Assembly (NCBI GenBank): GCA_021292105.1
Contig: CM037866.1
Span: 7,597,163-7,661,162, forward strand
From: Anadara kagoshimensis
Lineage: Eukaryota; Mollusca; Bivalvia; Arcoida; Arcidae
DNA length: 64,000 nt
Direction: 5' to 3'
Numbering within the stretch: position 1 is the stretch's first letter; every line of letters begins with the position of its first letter. Shown piece after piece: positions 1 through 10,320 of the stretch. The notes under the pieces are model-generated. The model was not told where the DNA came from. It saw nothing but the letters and a program-made list of their open reading frames with translations, and ran no database searches. The position numbers and the translations under genes are program-made.

Positions 1-242
1 AAAGAGTTTCAGCAAATTTATCCAAAAGTAGAAAATTAATCAAGAAAATGTCACCTTTATGTCAAATTTTCCTCAAATATATTCAAATTAAGCCAACAGT
101 GACATTTATCCTATCTTTGAATGTTCAGGCTAACATTACTTGTCATTTTATTGGCACTAAGTCGGTATTAGTAGTAACCATCATACAATACAGGCTCGTC
201 CAAAGTTTAACACTCGACTATAGTCCGTCACCGATATTTTGG

Positions 243-601
243 TTGGTTGGTTGAATTTTGCTTAACGTCGCATCAGCAATTTTTCAGCTATTCGCGACGA
301 GAACTATTTAATTAATCTCTATGAATTAATCTATGAACAATTTTGTGTATGCATGTGAAGTGCGAGTGTGTTGTATGGTCTGCCTTGTACTAGCGCGCAC
401 TCAGGGCGACTTTACCGTGCTAGCTCACAGAGTCAGTACGCCGCAGACAAGCGTACCACTCACCCAGTCCATTATACTGATACCAGGTGAATCAGTAAAG
501 GCCAACGGTAAGGAAAATTCACTTTCCCACATGTGGTCCGAGCGGGACTCGAACTCACAGCGGTGAGAGACCCTGGATTTGAAGATTGGTGTCTAATCCA
601 T
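243..601 (-). mobile_element. SINE-1 copy nested in MITE-1
   Basis: Reading on the minus strand, the element ends in the CCAACCAACC tail and starts inside the tRNA-like head. The B-box-like GAGTTCGAGTCCCG lies at about 544-557. The direct repeat CCGATATTTTGG flanks it at 231-242 and 602-613, a 12-bp target-site duplication typical of LINE-mobilised SINEs. The first bases of the head are missing. It is almost identical to the copy at 55719-56043, so both probably come from the same recent subfamily. Confidence 0.8.
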
Positions 602-773
602 CCGATATTTTGGCTATATATAAATATAAACAAGGGTGAGTATTAATTACACAAATAGGTATTACGCTCGTAATATGTGTTAATTCACGCCTTCATACGT
701 TCATCCGTCAAACTCACCTTTAAATATGATCCCTATTTTCATTAAATAGACCCTTCCAAGTTTATAAACACCC

Positions 774-832
774 TGTCATGTGCTGATTTTGAATGCATTA
801 TTTTAACAAAAATTCTAAATCAGCGCATGACA
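774..832. mobile_element. MITE-4, 59-bp palindromic element
   Basis: The 59-bp element has terminal inverted repeats TGTCATGTGCTGATTT and AAATCAGCGCATGACA with one mismatch. The flanking four bases are ACCC and ACTC, which would be a 4-bp duplication with one change. Length and ends match the copies at 3248, 18655 and 44014. It has no coding capacity. Confidence 0.7.
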
Positions 833-1184
833 ACTCTGCCAAGATTTCGCCGACGGACTATAACAAATCAACATCGAATCGGCGGTCAATCTCGGTCTCT
901 CCTGTTCAGAAGCCGAGTTTCGACTCCCTTCGTAAGTTCGGTGTTCATGTTAGCCTAGCTTTGACTCTTTTTTGCGTTAGCTCAATGTTAAACTTTCGAC
1001 AGGTCTGTTCTGTATGCAGACACGTCTAAAACGATATATATATAGGTCAGACAGTATTACTCTGGGATCGATGGATTGGGTTTGACAGATTTTTCTAAGA
1101 GTTCAGAAAAACTGATATATACTTCGTCAAAACTGGACACAAGATCAGTCTTTTGTTTGCTTGGTATCTATCTGTATATACATA

Positions 1185-1600
1185 GTACAGGCCTGTCGAA
1201 AGTTAAACACCGAGCCTAGAAAAATTAATCGAAGCTAGACTGCCGAGTGACTCAGATAGGGAAAACTGGTGACAAAAAAGCTGTCAGGATATAGCTGCCG
1301 AATATCTGTCAGGATATAGCTGCCGAATATCTGTCAGGATATAGCTGTCGAATATCTGTCAGGATATAGCTGTCGAATATCTGTCAGGATATAGCTGTCG
1401 AATATCTGTCAGGATATAGCTGTCGAATATCTGTCAGGATATAGCTGTCAAATATATGTCAGGATATAGCTGTCAAATATATGTCAGGATATAGCTGTCT
1501 TTTATCTGTCAGGATATAGCTGTCTATTATCTGTCAGGAAATAGCCAAGATGAGCTGACAATTCGGCACTTATTCGTTAGCATAGTGTTAATATTTGTAT
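1185..1600 (+). mobile_element. MITE-1 copy with 25-bp internal minisatellite
   Basis: The left end GTACAGGCCTGTCGAAAG matches the MITE-1 terminus. The right part has the usual pre-terminal ATTCGGCAC, ATTCGTTAGC and AGTGTTAA, but the last bases of the inverted terminus have decayed. The middle is replaced by a tandem array of a piece of the element itself. Confidence 0.65.
1282..1545. repeat. 25-bp minisatellite, about 10-11 units
   Basis: The unit reads CTGTCAGGATATAGCTGTCG plus AATAT. The first two units carry GCTGCCG, the middle ones GCTGTCG, and the last ones drift to GTCAAATAT and GTCTTTTAT. The unit comes from the MITE-1 interior (compare GAGATATAGCTGTCG-like words elsewhere), so the array arose by local amplification inside this copy. 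Confidence 0.9.
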
Positions 1601-1780
1601 ATACCTATGTTTCCTGGTAGCCAAAATCGCCATTGGCTACTAATTTCTTAGAAATTCTTTCAAAAAGTAACCTATTTTAGCAAATTTGTGGACAATACTT
1701 TAAAAAGGACTATTTTTTCACAAATTTTGGAAATTTGGCCACTAATAATTTTAAATTTGTGGAAACCTAGCTATACAGTA

Positions 1781-2470
1781 CATGTACAGATCTGTTGAAA
1801 TTTTAACACCGAGCTATAAAAGAGTTCAAGCTCGAGTGCCGTGTGGCTCAGATATGGATGCCTAGTGACAGACAAGATGCCAATAGATAGAAAACAGCTG
1901 CCAAAAAGCTATCAAGATATAGAAAACAGCTGCCAAAAAGCTATCAAGATATAGAAAACAGCTGCCAAAAAGCTATCAAGATATAGAAAACAGCTGCCAA
2001 AAAGCTATCAAGATATAGAAAACAGCTGCCAAAAAGCTATCAAGATATAGAAAACAGCTGCCAAAAAGCTATCAAGATATAGAAAACAGCTGCCAAAAGC
2101 TATCAAGATATAGAAACAGCTGCCAAAAAAAGCTATCAAGATATAGAAAACAGCTGCCAAAAAACTATCAAGATATAGAAAACAGCTGCCAAAAAGCTTT
2201 CAAGATATAGAAAACAGCTGCCAAAAAGATCTCAAGGTATAGAAAACAGCTGGCTGCCAAAAAGATTTCAAGATTTAGAAAACAGCTGCCAAAAAGCTAT
2301 CAAGGTATAGAAAACAGCTGCCAAAAGCTATCAAATTAAAAAACAGCTGCCAAAAAGCTCTATCAAGATATAGAAAACAGCCGCCAAAAGCTTTTCAGAA
2401 ATAGCCAAGATAAGCTACCTATTTGGCACAATTTCGTTAGCATAGTGTTAAACGTTCGACAGGTCTGTTC
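1781..2470 (+). mobile_element. MITE-1 copy with 32-bp internal minisatellite
   Basis: The left terminus is TACAGATCTGTTGAAATTTT and the right end is AGTGTTAAACGTTCGACAGG followed by TCTGT. Between 1889 and 2394 the interior is a tandem array. The sub-terminal words GAGCTATAAAAGAGTTCAAG and ATTCGTTAGCATAGTG are shared with other copies. Confidence 0.75.
1889..2394. repeat. 32-bp minisatellite, about 16 units
   Basis: The unit contains ATCAAGATATAGAAAACAGC followed by TGCCAAAAAGCT. The first six or so units are nearly identical. Later ones carry small indels and substitutions (AAGATTTC, TATCAAGGTATAG), so decay is polarised to the right. It comes from the same interior region of MITE-1 as the 25-bp array at 1282 but with a different unit. 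Confidence 0.92.
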
Positions 2471-2484
2471 ATAATGTATATATA

Positions 2485-2888
2485 CAGTACAGACCTGCTA
2501 AAGTTTTACGCTGAGCTAACGCAAAAGAGTTAAAGCTTGACTGCTGAACTGTCGGTATATTGATAGGTAGTGGCCACAAAGCTGTCGAGAGATACAGTCA
2601 AGACTGTCTATGAAGGCCACCAAAGGGAACTGCTAAAAGTGGCATCTATGGACAGGTGGGTTTATATACAGGTCCAAATAATATGAATAAAGGACAATTG
2701 GGATATAAGGCTACTGGCCTTTATAAGCAGGTGACCCATATATAGAGGTGACCTTTAAGGCAGGTTGGACTGTATATAACAACTGCCGAAAAACTGTCAA
2801 AGTATAACGAACGAGGGAGCGGGAAGAGCCATTTCGATTGGGCTCATATTCGTTAGCTCCGTGTTAAACTTTCGACAGGTCTGTATTG
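2485..2888 (+). mobile_element. MITE-1 copy with MITE-2 nested inside
   Basis: The left end CAGTACAGACCTG and right end CAGGTCTGTATTG are inverted repeats directly bordered by TA on both sides (2483-2484 and 2889-2890), as expected for Tc1/mariner-type insertion. A MITE-2 occupies 2595-2772. Confidence 0.8.
2595..2772. mobile_element. MITE-2 nested in MITE-1
   Basis: The ends are CAGTCAAGACTGTCTATGAA and the inverted GGCAGGTTGGACTG, flanked by TA (2593-2594, 2773-2774). Internal words such as GGCCTTTATAAGCAGGTGAC match the copies at 17160 and 35178. The start CAGT and TA target fit Tc1/mariner-derived MITEs. Confidence 0.8.
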
Positions 2889-2890
2889 TA

Positions 2891-3247
2891 CTATAAGCCT
2901 ATTATTGGTCATTACTATGACAATGTTTATTTACTTCAACAAACAAATTGGTCTAAATAGCTCCGCTGATGAACTCAGAAATTAGTTTTGTCTGAACATT
3001 CTGTCTTTGAACTATATAGAACATTACACGATTGTAGCTATTTGACCGAATTTGGTAGACAATTGATTCATGGTTTGTTTTAATTTGAACACTTGTATCC
3101 TTTTGAATAGTGTTGTTCTTGTCCTCATAGTCTAAATCGAAAAAAGAAACACACCTGTAAGTGTCCAAATCACAAGTTACCAAAGTAAAAACTATAAAAG
3201 CTGGCAAATTAAATTAAACATCAGAACGTCCATCAATCAGAACATAC
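2891..3247. other. Unique AT-rich spacer
   Basis: I see no gene, strong repeat or hairpin here. A short minus-strand open frame (2953-3207) lacks any recognisable feature and looks like chance. Confidence 0.5.
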
Positions 3248-3311
3248 TGTCCGATGATGTGCTGTTTTTGAATTTCTATTAAAATACTGCATTCAAAAAC
3301 AGCACATGACA
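3248..3311. mobile_element. MITE-4, 64 bp
   Basis: The inverted repeats TGTGCTGTTTTTGAAT and ATTCAAAAACAGCACA end in TGTC on the left and TGACA on the right. The left end carries about five extra bases (CGATG) near the terminus. The direct repeat ATAC flanks it at 3244-3247 and 3312-3315, a 4-bp target duplication. Confidence 0.8.
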
Positions 3312-3840
3312 ATACTAATGCATGTCCAAATCACAATCCCAAAGCAAAGCAAAAAACTTTGAAAACTAGAAAATTAAATTAATCACGGGAGCGTCCACTA
3401 ATCAAACAGAAACATACCAATCCATGTCCAAACCACAATCCCAACGACAAATAAAAACGTTGAAAACAGGAAACTAACTATTACGGGAACGTTTACCAAT
3501 TAAAACATACTAGTGCATGGCCAAAACACTATCCTTAAACGCCAAGTAAAACAAAAAATTGAAAACTAAAATAAAGTTAAAAACGATAACGTCCACCAAT
3601 CAAAGACAAACTTACCAATCCATGTCCATATTACTACCCCAACGACAAGTAAAAACGTTGAAAACCGGAAAATTATATACAGGTTCAACCTTCTTTATAA
3701 AAGATTTGTAAAGCTACTTCATTTGGCTTTGGTACTTTTTTTCCAGTTATTTTGACAAGTTATATTTTTTATCTATCCACCCTCTCTCACTCTTCCGGCG
3801 AATGTTATACCAATGGGCGATCGAGAAGGCGCGTTTCAAA

Positions 3841-3974
3841 ATGTGGTGAACCAGTAAAGACAAATGGTAAGGAAAATTCACTTTCACTCATATAGTCTGA
3901 GCGGAACTCGAACTCACAGCGGCGAGAGATCCTGGAATTCTACAAATTGTTTATCCGTTAGGCCACCGCGGCCT
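3841..3974 (-). mobile_element. SINE-1 fragment (head half)
   Basis: The minus strand reads GAGGCCGCGGTGGCC at the head, then the B-box word GAGTTCGAGTTCCG. The body stops at about 3841, so the tail half is missing. The sequence just after the head (CAAATTTTCAAAGTA) is the same as after the full copy at 4513-4889, suggesting a head-plus-array block was duplicated together. Confidence 0.75.
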
Positions 3975-4512
3975 CAAATTTTCAAAGTATAAAGGTGCAA
4001 ATTATATTAAAACCACTAAACAGATCACAGTAAACAACAAATAATAAAAAATAACAGTTCATGTTCAAATAAATTAAAAAAAACAAATCAAAGTAAAACC
4101 TGAAAACTGACAAATTTAGCTAAACACTTTACTTGTATCAGGAAAAGATACATTAAATTTTCAAAGTATGTAAGTGCAATCAAAAACAAATATACTAATC
4201 CATGTCCGAATCACAATCTAAAAGCAAAGGCAAAGAATTTGGAACTGACAAATCAGGCTAGACACGTGACTTCCGCCAGGGAAGCGAGGTCGGGTGCTCT
4301 GGAAGGGTAAGCACCTCCTGTTTAGCTAGCTACACCCGCAAATTATATTAGAACCAGATCACAGAAAACAACAAATGAAAAACAAACATACCAGGTCATG
4401 TTCAAATCAAATTTAAAACAAAATAAAGTTAAAAGCATGAAACCTGACAGATTTAGCTAAACACGTTAACTTCTATCATGAAAAAAAGACATTGATATTG
4501 AATTTTTGAAAG

Positions 4513-4889
4513 TTAGTTGGTTGAATGTTGTTTAACGTTGCATAAGCAATATTTCGGCTATTCGCGAAGAGAACTACTTTATTAATCTCCATGGATTAAT
4601 CTATGAACAAGTACGTGTATGCCTGATTAGTGTTGGGTGGATGTGTTTGGTCTGCCTTGTACCAGCGCGCACTCGGGGCGACTTTAAGGTGCTAGCTCAC
4701 CGAATCAGTACGCCACAGACAAGAGCACCACACCCCAGTCCATTATACTGACACTAGGTGAACCAATAAAGGCCAATGGCAAGGAAAATTCACTTTTCCA
4801 CATGTGGTCTGAGTGAAACTCGAACTCACAGCAGTGAGAGACCCTGGATTTGTAAGCTGATGTCTTATCCATTTGGCCACCGCGGCCTC
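4513..4889 (-). mobile_element. Full-length SINE-1
   Basis: It runs from the complete tRNA-like head (GAGGCCGCGGTGGCC, like animal tRNA-Arg 5' halves) to the tail CAACATTCAACCAAC. The flanks GAATTTTTGAAAGT and AAATTTTCAAAGT match the array word GAATTTTCAAAGT, so they are a slightly decayed target duplication. About 377 bp, close to the copy at 57456. Confidence 0.8.
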
Positions 4890-5069
4890 AAATTTTCAAA
4901 GTAAATAAGTAAAACCACTAAACAGATCACAGTAAACAACAAATAAAAAAACAAACATAACAGTTCATGTTCAAATTAAAATTTCAAACAACAAATAAAG
5001 TAAAAATTGAAAACTGACAAATTTAGCTAAACTCGATAACTTCCATCATGAAAAAGAGGCATTGATATT

Positions 5070-5650
5070 AAATTAGTTAAGTCAATGAGAAAAGGGTTGT
5101 TTCTAATGAAAATAAATGACTTGTTAAGTTAACAGTTGTCATTCGGTTTTTTTCTGTTAATTCATATTATATTAAAACCACTAAACAGATTACAGTAAAA
5201 TTCAAATAAAAAACAAACATAAAACTTCATGTTCAAATTAAAATTTCAAACAACAAATCAAAGTAAAAACGTTAAAAACTGACAGGTTTAGCTAAACATA
5301 ATAAATTCCATCATGAAAAAAGGCATTGATATTGAATTTTCAAAGTATAAAGGTGCAAATTACATTAAAACCACTAAACAGATCACAGTAAAAATCAAAT
5401 AAAAAACAAACATAACAGTTCATGTTCAAGTTGAATTACAAACAACAAATCAAAGTAAAAAAATTGAAAACTGACAAATTTAAAATTTAGCTAAATCAAG
5501 AATAAAGACATTGACATTGAACTGATGAGTCACAAAAATTAACAAAAAAAAAAGATAAAAACCTGAATGACAACTGTTAACTTAACAAATCATTAATTTT
5601 CATTAGACACAATTTTTTCTCACTGGTTTAACTAATTTAAGTTTTTGACA
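5070..5650. repeat. Inverted repeat with arms of about 80-90 bp
   Basis: The left arm (about 5070-5155, with TTGTTAAGTTAACAGTTGTC) reappears reverse-complemented at about 5555-5645 (GACAACTGTTAACTTAACAA). Words on both sides of this core also match. The roughly 400 bp between the arms are Repeat-F-derived units. I estimate about 85% arm identity by eye. Confidence 0.7.
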
Positions 5651-5655
5651 TGACT

Positions 5656-6375
5656 AAAACAAAATTCCTACAATTTCAGATTATATTATTGGGTGATTGA
5701 CAAAAATTTCCAATAAAAAAATGTAACCTACTAAGCAGCTTTGATTTCAAGATAGTATTTTCGAAAAAAATCTTAATTAAAAGCGTGCTATTTAACTGAA
5801 GCCTGGAAACCAAATCGTCAATTCCATTTTCATTTCTAGTCATTAGAGTTGACAAATCGTAATCCTGAAAACGCTTGTTCAGCTGTATCAAATCAACAGA
5901 ACGCTTTTGACAGCTTATTTACCTTCACATTGAAAACCGATATTATCTATGGCGAGTAGTGGCAATTGTTTGCTTAATTTCTATATTGGAATCTGAAGAT
6001 GGCGATAATGTCTTCGAAGATAAAATAACACTGTTGAACACAAGGCGTGTAATTACCCAGAAGACATGTACCACAAGTCAGTTATTACCGCAAGCATGTT
6101 GGATTAATGGCGCCATTCTATAAACGCATAATGACAAACTGATGATTTTCTTATGAGCAAGTTGTTGTTCTTAACAAGAAAAACCTGCATAAAATTGCTT
6201 CAATATGCAACAGTTACATGTTAATTACAACCATAACTTAGAATTATTGGCTTTAAGATGTAAAATCTAAAATTGAGATGATTCGATCTTGGGTTAGTTA
6301 AAACCTAACAAGCAATTTATACGGATTTATTAGGCGAAATCTTATTTATATTGGACCATTACTAATTTTGTCTTT
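5656..6375. other. Unique AT-rich region
   Basis: No gene or repeat recognised. The minus-strand open frame 5676-5891 shows no domain or composition shift. Confidence 0.5.
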
Positions 6376-6680
6376 TTGTTGTTGGTTTTTCATAACAAAG
6401 GAATATCAGAAAGAATTCGTAATTGCACTTTGACAACAGTGAAGAATCCAAAACTATGGCACACCACAAGTAAAATTATAGCCACAACAGAACAAACACC
6501 ATACACAATATACAACGACATATTATGACTATTAAAAATAAACATTTACACGTTTTATAAATTTTAATTTTTATACCATTTAATATATGTTGAAGGATAT
6601 ACCTTGAATTAAAAGGATCGGAAATCATTTGCAGTAATTTTGTTTTACTCCCCAATCAGAACTCCTTCACTTTTACCTAG
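6376..6680 (+). repeat. Left copy of a direct duplication of about 330 bp
   Basis: Shares GTTGGTTTTTCATAACAAAG, GACAACAGTGAAGAAT, AGTAAAATTATAGCCACAAC and ATATGTTGAAGGATATACC-like words with 7058-7413. A SINE-2 sits exactly between the copies. The preceding words (AATCTTATTTATA, ACTAATTTTGTCTT) recur once more at about 7700-7735. Confidence 0.75.
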
Positions 6681-6704
6681 ACGATCAGTTCCTGGTATAA
6701 TGGT

Positions 6705-7046
6705 AACCACTGCAGTAGCTCAGTTGGAAGAGTGCTCGCTCCGTAAGTGGGAGGTCGAGGGTTCGAGCCCCGACCGGGTCTGACCAAAGACTTGAAAGTG
6801 GGTAGTGACTTTTCTTTCACCAACCAATCGGTATTACAAAATGAAACAGTCACGGTTCTTTCGGATGGGAACTTGAAATAAACGAGGTCCCGTGTCACGG
6901 TAGGCGTGGCACGATAAAGAACCCTGCTGTATAATGCCATCAGCGCTACGCACAGGCAAAATTTCTGTACCTTCACCTATAGCTGGCGACGTCTCGATAT
7001 AAGTGAAATATTCTTGACTTGGACGTTAAGCACCATTACTCAACTC
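6705..7046 (+). mobile_element. Full-length SINE-2
   Basis: The head AACCACTGCAGTAGCTCAGT gives an RNA polymerase III A box, and GGTTCGAGCCCCGACC gives the B box. The body carries CGGTTCTTTCGGATGGGAAC and GCTGGCGACGTCTCGATATA. The tail is CACCATTACTCAACTC. It separates the two halves of the surrounding direct duplication. Tails of this form suggest mobilisation by a partner LINE, but the partner is not visible. Confidence 0.85.
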
Positions 7047-7057
7047 ATCGCCTTGTA

Positions 7058-7413
7058 TGATGTTGGTTTTTCATAACAAAGGAATACAACAAAGAAATTT
7101 GTAATTGTACTTTGACAACAGTGAAGAATATGGTACATTACAAGTAAAATTATAGCCACAACAGAAAAAAACCATACAAAATTTAGAAAGACATATTGTG
7201 GTCACTGCTTATTAAACAACCCATACCATGTTACATGCATATTATCTTAATAATTATAAGCAAAACTGTAGCATAAATATATATTTTTATATCCATTCAT
7301 TATATGTTAGACGTTATGCCTGGAATTAAAAGGTGTACGTTGGGGTTGGGGTTGGGATTAACTTGTAGTAATTTGGATTCACGCCCTCTCTAATTACACT
7401 CTTTTACCTATAT
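7058..7413 (+). repeat. Right copy of the direct duplication
   Basis: Matches 6376-6680 with indels. The 3' part contains a G-rich insertion (GGGGTTGGGGTTGGG at about 7343-7357) absent from the left copy. Both end near CTCTTTTACCTA or CACTTTTACCTA. Confidence 0.75.
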
Positions 7414-7744
7414 CGAGGCAAGCAGTGCTCAGAGAAACTTAACCACCTTTTACAGGCGAATCTATAACTTTTTTACACTAAGGTCTGCCCGTGTTGGATT
7501 CGAAGCAAAAGAAATGTCTGAAAAGTTAGGGCTAAATGCTACGTTTGCTACAACAGATGATAATTGCAGAGATGAACAGGGTATGAAAGAAACATTGAAA
7601 GAGAAAAATAACTCTCCAATATTTTCTTATCTTGCATAACGATAAGCTTTTTATCCTGCATAAGTTTCATTTATTTACGCTTTATTGGGTGAAAAATCTT
7701 ATTTATACCAATCGATACTAATTTTGTCTTCTACGTTGTCGGTT

Positions 7745-7880
7745 TTCAAAGCCTTTGCCGTCCCATAGTTCCATGTTCCTACCATCTCGATTCTAATTAC
7801 ACACGTGGCGGGTGTTGTTAGCTATACAGAAGGTTCTAACCTTTCCGGAGCCCTCGACCTTACTTCCCTAACATTTACGA
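7745..7880 (-). repeat. Repeat-F fragment
   Basis: Minus-strand match to the Repeat-F core: TTCCATGTTCCTACCATCTC, TTACACACGTGGCGGGTGTT, TTAGCTATACAGAAGG and GGAGCCCTCGACCTTACTTC. Confidence 0.7.
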
Positions 7881-9190
7881 GCTTAACTTGCAAATTTTCA
7901 GTTTCAAGGTAAAAACATTTGTTTATATAGGGTGGTTGAAGGCTCTCCAATAGTAATGTAACCACACCACTGCACATTTTTTCCAATTGAAATTATTTTT
8001 AGCATGCAGTGTCTTTACAAAGTTGGCTATTTTTAAAAAAGTGGTCGCAATATGTGTTTGTCTTTTTGTTGTTTTGCTTGCCTTAACTTGTATAGTTGCG
8101 TTCTTTGTTGCGTGCGTTGGCTATTGCTACGTACATGTTTTCATTTGCTAATTCCGTTCTTCTATTCCAGAAACGATTTTTGGATTTTTAAAAAAAGGTT
8201 TTTGAAATATTCGTTAAGCCCGCGTCACACTGTCCCAAAATTAACAACAGATGACCACACAAAAAAAAAAAAAAGAAATTGATCAAATTCGCCTCTGATC
8301 GTGAAACCATCGGCTATTCGTGAGGGCATCTTTAATCATCGTATGGCCACCTCTTCAGTTTTTTTCAGACTTCAGTAGCAACATCGATTGCGTTGACAAA
8401 ATCTTTGGCATGTCAAAAAATTGCCGAAAGATCATAGCAAAATCATCGCAGAACATTTTTTTGTCTCTTGTGTTTTCCTGATTTTGATTAACATCATCTT
8501 GAACTACACCCAACCATTTCAAATCACACACCTTAAATGATCATAAATCTGGTTGAATTTTTTGGTGAACTAAGAAATCACGTTATTTTTTAATTTATAC
8601 ACTTTGAGGTTGTCAGGATGTTATTAAAGTGATATGAAACAGTCTGAACTAAGGGATGAAATGTTGGTCCATTAATAACACATTATAATCTGGATCCGTG
8701 TAATATCACTGCATTCTTTATTGTTATAGATAGCATTAAAACATTTTATTGACGAAGATTTCCGGAAGAGGCCCCGAAGCTGGATATTAAGTTGGTGTTT
8801 TATTTACAAAATTTTCTCAAGCTTTTGATCTTGCGAAAAGAAATAATTTCATCGAACTAGGTGATTAATTTAAAATATTTTTTCAAAGGAAATTCACCCG
8901 CAACAAATTATGTTAAGTTCCGCTTTTTCAGAAATTACATCAATTAGTTGTTTATTCTATGCCTCGATGCACAATTGCATGGTTGCCATATTGCGAAATG
9001 CCATTTTTTAAAAAGGGCCCATTTAATGAATAAAAATTATTGGGGCCATCTGTCTGGTGCAAAGCCTTTGATCATCCTTACAATGGAACATAAAAAAGAT
9101 GAGAAAAAAATAAAAATTCCTGAAACTATAAGGGAAATGAAGCCATATTGTCTTTGAAAGGGACATTTGGCCTCGGAGACAATTCAGAAA
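7881..9190. other. Unique region without recognised gene
   Basis: No domain-bearing frame or strong repeat. Overlapping short frames on both strands at 8948-9208 are not conserved with any family I know. A poly-A run lies at about 8263-8276. Confidence 0.5.
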
Positions 9191-9196
9191 TGTGCT

Positions 9197-10320
9197 TTGA
9201 AATACCAATTTGAAAAATTGAGTTCAATCGGGGTTAGTTTTTATTATTTAGTTTTATAATTCGTTATTCTTTTTTTCAGGAATTAGAATATATGTGTTTG
9301 TCGAAGACCATTTTGAAGGTACTTGAAACAAATATATGGGCAACGTATAAAACAGATTGTAACACTAGCATAAAATAAGGCGATCAGTCTCAGACATTAT
9401 GAAAAAATCCCGTGGTGTGGTTAAATTAATATTTGGTCATTTGAAATACTACTTAAAATGGATGCAATTGGGTTGTTTTTTTATTATTTGATTTTATAAT
9501 TTGTTCTTCTTTTTCAACGAATATATGTGTTTGTCGAAGACGATTTTAAAGCCACTTGAAACAAATGTATGGGCAACTTTAAAAAACAAATTATAAAACT
9601 TGCACGAAATAAGTCGGTCAACAGCTCAGGCATTACGAATAAAAAGAAAGTAAGGCGGTGTGGTTAAAATAAAATATTTTGTCATTTAGTTATTTATATA
9701 TAATTATTACCAAAACTCTTTTAGTTTGCAGTTTGAGTAATCTTACTTAATTAAATCAATTTCTAAAGCAAAAATTGACATGTCTCGATGTTCAGATGGT
9801 ATATGTTTTGAAATACTACTTTGAAAAATTGGGTGCAATTGTGGTGTGTGTTTTAATTATCATTTATGTTTTTATAACTCCCCGCTTAAAAAGTGGGGGG
9901 GGGGGTATAGTGATAGGGGTTTCCGTCCTCCCGTTACACCTTAGGGTACCTATCTCTTATCCGCAACTCCTAAACCCTTCAATGGATTTTCATGAAACTT
10001 TCACACAATCTTTGTGATATAATGTAGATGTGCACCTCCTATTTAAAATTTTGATCCGATGGATTTTTTTATGTGGGGGGAGCGGGGGTATTTGTTGTGA
10101 GCTTGTGGCTCACAGTTTTTCTAGTTTTTAATTCTTTTTTAGCGAATATATGTGTTTGTCGAAGATCTTTTTGAAGCTTCTTGAAACAAATATAGGGGTA
10201 ATGTAAAAGAACATTATTAAGCTCTCACGAAACAAGTTGGTCATCAGTCACAGACATAATGAAAAAGAAAGTCTGGCGGCGTAGTTAAAACAATCAAATG
10301 CTTAATCATGGGTACAAGAC
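9197..10320 (+). repeat. Three diverged tandem units
   Basis: Units start near 9197, 9438 and 9806 at TTTGAAATAC(C/T)A. Each continues through TTTTATAATT(C/T)GTT, GAATATATGTGTTTGTCGAA and CTTGAAACAAATATATGGG-like words and a CAGTC(T/A)CAGACATTATGAA-like word. The third unit is interrupted by the Helitron-like element at 9878-10124. Confidence 0.8.
9878..10124 (+). mobile_element. Small non-autonomous Helitron-like element
   Basis: Comparison with the two uninterrupted tandem units (TTTTATAA directly followed by TTTGTTCTTC or TTCGTTATTC) shows a 247-bp insertion between A and T with no target duplication. The 3' end has a hairpin with 7-bp stem TGTGAGC/GCTCACA (10096-10114), then GTTTTT and CTAG, followed by T. 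Known Helitrons end in a hairpin plus CTRR and insert at A/T. The 5' end begins CTCCCC rather than the usual TC, so assignment is probable, not certain. It contains an 11-G run at 9895-9905. Confidence 0.6.

Larger units (their letters stand above)
187..1014 (+). mobile_element. MITE-1 copy, interrupted by SINE-1 and MITE-4
   Basis: The left end resembles the MITE-1 terminus (CAAAGTTTAACAC at 201-213) and the right end is the inverted terminus (ttaaactttcgacaggtctg, ending near 1014). The interior holds a SINE-1 with a 12-bp target duplication and a 59-bp MITE-4. The right part (850-1000) keeps the inverted sub-terminal block with TTTCGACTC and GTTAGCTCA. The stretch 614-770 does not resemble other MITE-1 copies, so the pairing of these two ends is inferred. 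Confidence 0.5.
3312..5520 (+). repeat. Repeat-F-derived array, diverged
   Basis: Successive blocks repeat words such as CATGTCCAAATCACAATCCC, AAGTAAAAACGTTGAAAAC and, from 3975 on, ACCACTAAACAGATCACAGT. From 3975 the spacing is about 160-220 bp. All blocks are variants of the left part of Repeat-F. A fuller block with the conserved CACGTG-to-GTTTAGCTAGCTACACCC segment lies at 4190-4335. Two SINE-1 sequences interrupt the array. Confidence 0.75.

Noticed and set aside
1282..1545. CRISPR-like direct repeats
   Set aside because: Contiguous minisatellite without spacers.
2964..3000. CTGATGA followed by AGAAA
   Set aside because: No pairing stem II and no stem I complement.
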